DNA from: Mansonella perstans
Taxonomy: Eukaryota > Nematoda > Chromadorea > Rhabditida > Onchocercidae
Direction: 5' to 3'
Length of the DNA: 40,968 nucleotides
Assembly (NCBI GenBank): GCA_037074765.1
Contig: JBAMDO010000022.1
Span: 320,001 to 360,968, forward strand
The number at the start of each line of letters is the position of its first letter. Within the stretch, counting starts at the first letter, position 1. A program made the translations under genes and the position numbers. Positions 33,241 to 40,968 of the stretch are shown here, in pieces. Under the pieces are notes generated by a model, which did no database searches, was not told the DNA's origin, and saw nothing but the letters and a program-made list of their open reading frames with translations.

Positions 33241-36200
33241 TTTGGCTGAGACTTATCTGGCCGCAAGACTCCTACTGAAAGACCATCGCCAGCATAATTA
33301 ACAACCTCATCAGTATCCAGAACAAATAAATAAACGAGAAAATTACACAACCGGCCGTTACTATTTCGGAAGTAATCAACAAAAAAATGAAGTAAAAATT
33401 ACTTAAACGTAAACTCCCAATCAAATTTATATTTTAACTTATTGTGACCAATAAAATTTGATTAATTCCTAACTGGTATATAATTTCCAATTTACATTTC
33501 GTTAATAAAAAAAGAATCACATTGGTTAAGATTAATTGTTGACCTTTATTATATGTCCTATTCATTTTTGAAATCTTCAATTTTTTATTAACTTTAACTT
33601 GCCCTTTTTTCCTTCCCTTAAATTATGCATCATCGTTTAAAGAGCTTTACACTTTGTTTTAACATTTCGCTGTCAACAATAAGATGAATCGGATTTACGC
33701 CTCATATTTTCCTTTTTATTCCTTTAGCTTTCTCCGTTTCTCAAAAAAGAAAAAGGAATCCTTGTGGAAATTAAACAAAATACTTGAAAAAGCTTTTAAA
33801 TAGATAGAAAATAAATATAAATGTAATGGTCGAAATTTAGGAATTATAAAAGGCAAAATTGATCCACCGAAAAACAGAAATGCAGTTTCTCAAATTGTGA
33901 TATTATTTGTATTCCGTTTAATTCCTATTCTACCATTTTGTTTGTACATTCACTTATTCATATCTCTTTCTCTCTTTCTCCTCCATTTCCCATTTCTCAA
34001 ATTTTTTGATTCCATAAGTTTATCTTTCGATTGGAAAGTATCACAACAGATCAATTCGATTTTATTCACCAATGTAACAGATTAAAATTCCCTTATGAAA
34101 TTTAAATGTAAAAAAAAAGCTTACCAAGATAATTAACTATTACTACATTCTTATCTCTCCTCTATAATATGCTGGAAAAAAATTCTTTCCTGTTTCATCT
34201 TTAATCCGTATTTCAGAAAAAGTAAAAAAAAAGATTGATGAATAAATCAGTCATTTAAGAAGCTGTTTCATTTATATCATCTTTCATCAAGAATGATGAA
34301 TGATAAAAAAAAAATCAAAATGATCACTGTTAAATTGATTAAACGATGAAATTTTAAAATAGTTTATAAACTGAAATAAATTAACCAGTGAACTGATTGA
34401 TGATCGTAAAAATTCCATTGAGCTTTATGGATTGTCAAAAAATATTATCAATGAAGAACCAAAAAAAAACAATTAATGATAATTAATTATGATTTAAATT
34501 TAAATTTGCATAAAATATGAAAATGGAATTTCACAATGCTACTTACTGTAAACGATAAGAGGTGAACAACTTAATTTAATCTAAAATCAAATCATAAAAA
34601 AAACTTTTCTATCAATAACAATACATCTAATGCCACATAGGTCTTCATTAATTAAGGAATTGGTTTTGCAAATTAGTAGCATATTTATATGAGAATTATC
34701 TAATGGAAAACAATATAATGGGCATTTGTCATTCCCATCATCCCAGTCGGTACTATTATATGGTTCTTCAACTTCTACGCTGCTTTATTTTGATCACCTC
34801 ATTATATTAATTGATTAATTAACAATTTGATACTCATAAACGCCAAATGTTTATTGAATAATGCGGCGATTTTTTAATTCACAGTATTAATTAATCTACT
34901 AATTCTCTTATTGAACATAATGAAAAAACCAATTTTAATCATGATTCTGTTTATGTGTCCATATGTGTCTGCACAAGTGTCTAATATTGGTCTGCACAAA
35001 ATTTCCTTTTGCTCCAAGTATTGTTGTATTGGTGACAACAAATCTATCAAGAAATTGACAGATTAAAAGGACAGGGAAGTATGGAATTATACATTCAAAA
35101 AAGAGAGAAAATGAATCGACATAAGATTTTTTAAATGTTCATGCTTAATTAGGTATTAACTATATCCGGAATTCCTGCTGTAATTCAAAAATTACTATTT
35201 CCGAGATTCTATCCTTGGAACTATTCAAATTGATATGGTATGCAATAAGAAAGGAAAAATGCGCCAGTGTTGTGAAAAGATGCAATGGCGCAAATAGCTA
35301 AATGACCAATGATGATGACCTTGCAATTATTGAAAATGCTTTGAAGAAGTGAAGAAATCTAGAGAACGGAAATGATTCAAAAATTTAAATAGAATGACAA
35401 GGATAGTGATAGTGGTGATGATGATGGCATTGCTGACAATGATGATGATAATGATAACAAATATTGTCCATTTATCTTAGGCATGGCAGAAATAATTTTT
35501 AATAAATATGTATGCTACCGCTCATTTAATTTGCATACTTGCTTGATAAAATCTGTTAATAGTATATTATCAGATGAGAACGTGCTTTAAATATCTATTA
35601 GCCAAGAAATGATGCAGGAATGGCATTAAATATTTCATTTAATTACTCTGATATCTTAACTATTTCTTCTTCCTGAAGATTTCTGGCAAAAAGATAGATG
35701 ATAAAACTGTATCGTTTTGAAAAGATGACGATATTTTCATCGTATGATCTTATCATTCTGATAATTTTGTATCGTTTCGAAAAGGAAAAAGATAACTGTG
35801 ATAGCTACATAGCTAATCCATTTATTTGATCATTATCATTATTTTAATTTGACTACAATTTTTTCCTAAGATTTACTACGCAAATGCAATAATTATGTGG
35901 AAATAATTAAGGAGAGATTTTAAACAAAATTAAACATTTTGTCAATATACAGTGATAAGGATTTATTAATACTAATCGAATTAGATAAATTAGAAATACT
36001 AACTTCAATCTTAAGTAGTACAGATAATAATAATGTAAGTAATAAATAATTTTTAAGTAACAATTCCTTTTAATGTAAAAAATTTTCAATCAATTTAAAA
36101 AAAAAAGAAAAGTTAAATAAGAAAGACAAATGAAATCAAACTTTTTCGTTCAAATAAATATATCCCATGATTAGATGTAATGATACGAAGATAAAGGATA

Positions 36201-36486
36201 TCACCAATAGCTGAGATTTTTTGGGACAATTAGAATATGCTGATAATAATGATAGTGATAGAAGGTTTTAACGAATTAGGAAGCTGTAACTAACGACGAG
36301 GTCAAACTGAATGACCCTTTCTTTTTTCTGTACCTTTTTTTTATCCTCCAATTTGTTCTTTAAAACATTAAAACAAGAGTGAAAATATCATGGCTTAGCA
36401 TTGCAAATGAAGATTTTTAGAATTTTACTCACGTTGAATGCATTTAATTAGTCTGCGCGGTGAATTCTTTTAAAGTGAGGCACATA
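33241..36486. other. No supported gene; AT-rich DNA
   Basis: Unique AT-rich sequence with a gatgatgatgg tract near 35417-35455. The plus frame at 33897-34085 is Ser/Phe/Leu-rich and not supported. A possible 34-base minus exon near 34590-34555 with both splice signals was judged chance. Confidence 0.45.
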
Positions 36487-36499
36487 TTCCCATTCTCAA

Positions 36500-36740
36500 C
36501 TATTCCTATTCTTCCCTTCAAAGGTTCATTTATTAGGACTTAGCAAGCTTGAATAATGACAAAGAGATCATCAGATCCTATAGATTTTGATTAGAGAGTG
36601 TGTCCTCTTAGATAGCTATGACCTTATAGGGTTATTAATCGAGCTCCATCTGGTCCAGGTTTGAAATAAGAGCTGTCCTTCGCGCCTGTTGCCCGAACAA
36701 ACGTCCATAATGTCCTTGCTCCGTATCAATACACTACTTC
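36500..36740 (+). repeat. Dispersed repeat element, copy 2
   Basis: Diverged relative of 32985-33240 in the same orientation: cttagcaagcttgaa, gagatcatcagatc, tcttagatagcta, gagctccatctg and gtttgaaataagagct occur in the same order and similar spacing. It too is richer in G+C than its flanks. Confidence 0.55.
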
Positions 36741-36809
36741 TTCTTTGATTAGAACCTGTCTAGGTATGAAAGTACTTCTTCTTTGATTAGAACCTGTCTA
36801 GTATGAAAG
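36735..36809. repeat. 38-base tandem duplication (two near-identical copies)
   Basis: tacttcttctttgattagaa and the next 18 bases occur at 36735 and again at 36773. They differ by one G (ctaggtatg versus ctagtatg). The near identity implies a recent event. Confidence 0.9.
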
Positions 36810-38224
36810 ATCTTGCCTAATCTCTTATGGAGAAAAAAATTAAGCGACCAATCAATTGCTATAAATGTATCGATCTATTGGAAATATAACCAATAATCGC
36901 TAAAGAAATAACAATAACACAAAATATATGATTGCATAGCGATAACGGTGGAATGTGATGTGATAGATGTGATATCCGATAATATCATTACTGATAAGAC
37001 TAAATAGTTATTCGAATTTTTTTGTTTTTCTTTTTGCTAAAAGGAAATTCCTATCTCTTCTCATTTATTATTCAAACTTTCATTTTATACAATAAACTTT
37101 AATCCTTGCTGAATACTTTGGATTTCAAGCATTTTTCTAAAAAGTAATTTGAAAAATTTGCTTAGATAAAATGTCATTTAGCTATGATATTTGCAAAGTC
37201 AATTAATTCGTCCATTCGGCTATTTGATTTAATCAATTAATTTAATTTAATAAATTCAAGAATCGAAGAAAAATTTCCCGATGTTTGCAAGTTCTATCAT
37301 TATTATTCATTTAGTGCCTCTAATTATTACTTTAAATAAGTTTCAAATATTCAAATAATTAAATTAGTCAACATATTTAAGTTTTATTTTCAGTTTAATA
37401 ATACCATAAATCGATGCTTATGTGATTTGTGAAACAAATGAACAACTTTCATTATGATAGATCATAAGCAATCCTATCCTATGCTATGTATTATGCATTC
37501 TTCTTCCAGACAAAAAGCATTTTCATTTTTCAGGATAGAAATTATCCAGAATTTCTCATCAAATATATAACTACGAGAAATCTGAAGTTCTAAATTGCCA
37601 GTAGTACATACAAATAAAAAAAACTTTCCAAAATGGATGATAAAACAGATGCTTACCAATAATTTCATGGCAGATGTTCCGTTTAATTTTCACTTATTTT
37701 GTCAAATACTTCCCCAGAAACAGTCCAGATAGCATCCAGAAAAGAAAAAAAAGGAAAATCAGTAAAAAGTTTAATCAATTATTTATACCACTGAAAATTA
37801 AAAAACTCCATGGAAATTAAAAAAAAAAAAAATTAAAAAAAAACTCCATAAAGTAAGAGTGTATTTTGAAATGTCAAATTAATAATGTTTGAATTCTTCA
37901 TTGTTCCAAAATTTTATGCAGTCCTATTAATTTAAATCAAAAAATATTACAAAAGAAAATTTCGTTAATATTTTAAATACTTTTTTAATTTCAAATATTC
38001 AAAGGTTTTGAATTTAAAAAATATTATTATGAAGCCATATTAAACAGCGAAACGTAGAAATAACAGCTAAAAAAAAAGGAAAAATCCAAAGTTCGGTAAT
38101 TATTCATAGGCGATAATTGGTTTGTTTAATTTCTCTACTGCATACTGTTGAATTAAACTCTAAAACTGAATTGCATCCTGAAATTTATAGGCTAATAAAA
38201 TTGGTTCTTTAGTTTATATGCACT
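36810..38224. other. Mostly AT-rich DNA with one possible tiny exon
   Basis: Unique AT-rich sequence apart from the candidate start exon at 37657-37668. Confidence 0.4.
37657..37668 (-). other. Possible short start exon (Met-Lys-Leu-Leu, then donor)
   Basis: ATGAAATTATTG is followed by GTAAGC, phase 0, with an upstream in-frame TGA. It could supply the start of the WH2 gene, whose next known exon also begins in phase 0. It is very short and easily produced by chance. Read through, it gives a 64-codon frame with a hydrophobic start. Confidence 0.15.
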
Positions 38225-38348
38225 GAGAGAGAGAGAGAGAGAGAGGATTTTAAATGATTTAAGAAGCTATGAATTATTTATTTACGGCGAAGTTTAGAAC
38301 GAAAATGAAACAAAAATTCTTTCTCTCTCTCTGTCGATATATATATAT
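38225..38348. repeat. (GA)n, (CT)n and (AT)n dinucleotide runs
   Basis: A (ga)10 run at 38225-38245, a ctctctctctct run near 38322-38333 and atatatatatat at 38337-38348. The GA and CT runs are ~75 bases apart and complementary, so a hairpin is possible in single strands. Confidence 0.85.
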
Positions 38349-39545
38349 GCATTAAAATCCTATCAGAAAAAAGAGTGACAAAGAGAGACATTGAGAAAAA
38401 ATTGAAAAACTGAATTATTTCAAAGTTTTCTTGTAAAAATTATAGAAGAAAAGTTTCGAATTTCACTTTTCTTTTTGACGAAAGAAAAATACTGGTAAAA
38501 TGTTAAGTGTATTGTCTGGCCTAAGGGTAGCGTAAGTTTAACCTTAAGCATAAGAACTGAAGCTTAAGCTTTAAAACATACATGAGCAACATCATAATAA
38601 TGCATTAACTAATCTTTGCTCAGAGAAGCAAGGAAAAAAAAAACAACATTTCGGCGAGAGTTAAAGAAAATAACAAAACTAAAATGTAGACATGTGTTCT
38701 GAACAAATATTTCAGGTATCTTTTAGTTAGCGTCAGCTGTCACCATTAATGAAATATGTAATTGATGAAATATGCTGAACTACTTTGAAATTAAAGACTG
38801 AATAAGAAAAAATAAATAAATTGTACTATTTTATGAATTTCAATACTATTTCAAGAAATATTTATTAATTATTACAAAACAAAACTTTTCCTCTTTTTTA
38901 ATGATGAAATTAAAATTAAATTTCAAACGGAAATAATAAATATAATAAAATGATAAGTTTGATATCTAAAAACTTATTCATATTTCGCACACTATCTGCT
39001 CACAAATTAATTTAGTGACGGCAATTAGTAACTAACTGTTTAATTCTTTAATTTAGTGACAGCTATGAAAGAGTGCTGCTGGAATTAAAATTAAATTTCA
39101 TTATTAATTTAGTGTAGAGGAAAACTGTTTTCCACGGTATAATCGTATTTGTAAAAGAGAACGAATGTGTTGTATCTAAAAAAAGAAAGAAATATGAGAT
39201 TGCATGTTAAATATGAAGTGATAAGAGAAGAGATCCGGAAATAGTCTAATTAAATCCGGTTATAGAACGGTAGTAACTCTGTGGAACGGTATTTGACCTC
39301 AAAATTTTATGGGGAAGAAAAAACAATGTGCAAATTGTCAGTAAAGTAAAAACCGGTCAGTAAGGTTTAAAAAAAAGGAAGTGGGAAATTTGGGAAAATC
39401 TCTTAAATAGGTAGGAGTGAAAATGTTTTAATTAATTATCCATTTGTTAAAAAAAAAATTAATAATATATCATTCTCGTAAAGATTGTGAAATTTCTATT
39501 ACATAAATTCGAAATTTAGGAAAAATGGCTTGAAAAAAACAATTA
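38349..39545. other. No supported gene
   Basis: AT-rich sequence with aataaatttagtgacgg/tttaatttagtgacagc near 39006-39063, a short local repetition. No coding signal. Confidence 0.4.
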
Positions 39546-39660
39546 CAGATGTGCTGAGACAGTTTTAGGAGATCTACCCCGAGATATTCATCCTGGTGAA
39601 AAAATCCTCAATGAAATAGCATGTCCAATTTTCTCTCCAATCTCAGTCCATTGCATCTAA
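39546..39660 (+). other. Coding-like fragment, plus strand
   Basis: After an ATTACAG that could be an acceptor, the frame reads CAETVLGDLPRDIHPGEKIL then NEIACPIFSPISVHCI before TAA. Its balanced composition differs from the surrounding DNA. It could be a terminal exon or a relic of an unknown gene. The tract before the AG is poor in pyrimidines, which argues against a working acceptor. Confidence 0.25.
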
Positions 39661-39822
39661 ACATTGTTACTATCCTAAAATTGAATAGTTCATATAAAAA
39701 CTTTTGAAACTGATTGAAAATTAATTTGAAATTATTCCATAAATAATCACATGAAGCAGTTATGTTGCTTTTTGTTTTTTCGAACAAATTTTCCCGGCAA
39801 AAAGAAATTCGATTATAGCAAC

Positions 39823-39876
39823 AATAATGATAATGATAATGATAATGATGACAATGATGACAATGATAACGATAGG
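39823..39876. repeat. (GATAAT/GACAAT)n tract
   Basis: aatgataatgataatgatga and gacaatgatgacaatgataac form a short hexanucleotide-like array just inside a candidate minus-strand intron. Confidence 0.85.
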
Positions 39877-39935
39877 AAATAATGATAGAAATGATATGAT
39901 GAGAATAAATTTGGAATGAATGCAATGATACTTAC

Positions 39936-40007
39936 CAAATAGAAAGAAGTTTCATTCCCGCTCATCAAAAGTTTATAATTTAATGAAATACGCGGCAATA
40001 TTTGCAT
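39936..40007 (-). CDS. Candidate first coding exon (possibly of the WH2 gene)
   Basis: An ATG at 40007, directly after an in-frame TGA, opens MQILPRISLNYKLLMSGNET then SFYL, and meets a perfect donor TTG|GTAAGT (39935-39930) in phase 0. A second ATG (MSGNET) lies inside. The WH2 exon at 17857 also starts in phase 0 on the same strand, so joining is possible across a ~22-kb intron. That is long for a nematode. Equally it may start a different transcript or be chance. Confidence 0.3.
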
Positions 40008-40598
40008 TCAAATGAATTTCCACTCAATGAATCATCATGTTGAGTCATCATGTCGTGGAATTTTTCTCACATCAAAATATTTGGTATTGATAGCAATTAT
40101 TAACATACCAATCTTACATACCAGTCAGTCACACTGCACAAATCACACACTCATAAATGCCATCATCATCATACAAGCTTACACAATAATCGCAATATGG
40201 ATGAAATTATACAAAACGTTTACTAAGATACGTAAAATTCGCGCATAGATGAGTCATTGTACAATTTAAACGTTAAGCGTAGTATGTGTTGCTGTGCAAG
40301 TTAGAAATTGTGTAATTTCATCGTTAGAAAAGTCCCATTATACGTGACTATATAACTCATCATATTATAATTTATACGTTGCATGTAACACGAACGATTA
40401 CACTTATCACATCTGTTCCGAATAACATTGCACCATTTTCTCTTAATCCTTCCCATCTTTGCCAGTCATCCTTCTATTTCTGATTCTTTTCCTGTCTTTG
40501 TCATTCCTTCCCCTCCACTTTTCCCATGTCAAAATACATTTAAATCTTTCCTTATTTGCACAACATTGAAATCATATTCATTCTTATAAAATTACATG
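40008..40598. other. No supported gene
   Basis: Slightly less AT-rich sequence. The plus frame 40012-40248 is Ile/His/Thr-rich without recognisable features. A C/T-rich patch lies near 40438-40530. Confidence 0.4.
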
Positions 40599-40756
40599 CA
40601 TGCATACAAATTGCACGCATGCATACAAAACGCACGCATGCATACAAAATGCACGCATGCATACAAAATGCACGCATGCATACAAAATGCACGCATGCAT
40701 ACAAAATGCACGGATGCATACAAAATGCACGGATGCATACAAAATGCACGGATGCA
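40599..40756. repeat. 19-base tandem array (catgcatacaaaatgcacg), about 8 copies
   Basis: Units begin at 40599, 40618, 40637, 40656, 40675, 40694, 40713 and 40732, with a partial at 40751. The first six start with catgcat and the last ones with gatgcat, showing a head-to-tail spread of variants. Because 19 is not a multiple of 3 and the unit has no stop, every frame stays open on both strands as Met-His-Ala-Cys-type repeats. I do not treat these as genes. Confidence 0.95.
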
Positions 40757-40968
40757 CTATTTTTGCGTGTACATTTCTACGGTGCAAAACATTAATTGAA
40801 TATAATTTGTTTTGAATAAAAGAAAACGGAGGAGCAATAGTGAGAGATTATGCAAAGGAAGAAATGAACTGAAAGTTTATCTCTGTTACGAGTTATCTGG
40901 AAGATATTCCGATAGATAAGATATGATAATAATTCTCCCACGGGAAAATAAAATTACCTCTATCACAA

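Noticed and set aside
34555..34590. A 34-base minus exon with TTTTAG acceptor and GTAAGT donor
   Set aside because: The phase does not fit the WH2 exon, the peptide is uninformative, and such signal pairs arise by chance in AT-rich DNA.
40552..40815. Five overlapping frames on both strands with Met-His-Ala-Cys-type repeats
   Set aside because: A stop-free 19-base tandem unit keeps every frame open. There are no start context, splice signals or non-repeat coding sequence.

Overview
The window is eukaryotic DNA. It is very AT-rich, with GT...AG introns whose acceptors read TTTCAG, WH2 and RBR-type protein domains, and many microsatellites. The compact exons, the acceptor consensus and the base composition fit a parasitic nematode best, possibly a filarial worm. 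That assignment is an inference from style, not from a species-specific match.

Bases 1-17.9 kb hold nearly all recognisable coding sequence, almost all on the minus strand. The one convincing live gene runs from 17857 down to 12727. A 3-kb exon (17857-14843) encodes four actin-binding WH2 motifs, each preceded by polyproline, followed by a long Ser/Lys-rich tail. A 1600-base intron with in-phase splice sites then leads to a terminal exon (13242-12727) with a poly-Gln tract. I read this as a verprolin/WIP-like actin regulator whose 5' exon or exons lie further right.

The left end (about 1-3034) is a second, direct-orientation copy of part of this locus (about 11126-17345). It is highly similar but has lost several blocks of sequence and carries stop codons and frameshifts, so it is a duplicated pseudogene.

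Between the two copies (about 3.2 kb to at least 8.5 kb, perhaps 10 kb) lie remnants of a RING-between-RING (RBR) E3 ubiquitin ligase gene on the minus strand. RING1, IBR, RING2 and a C-terminal exon appear in the right order with recognisable splice sites. The reading frame is broken at several points and zinc ligands of RING2 are missing.

Bases 17.9-41.0 kb are gene-poor. I found only short candidate exons, the best being 40007-39936 on the minus strand, which could start the WH2 gene across a ~22-kb intron. The region also has a variety of repeats: a degenerate ~25-base minisatellite, two diverged local duplications, a pair of related dispersed elements at about 33.0 and 36.6 kb, trinucleotide arrays, and a 19-base tandem array near the right end. 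There are no tRNA, rRNA, CRISPR, transposase or operon-like features that I can support.
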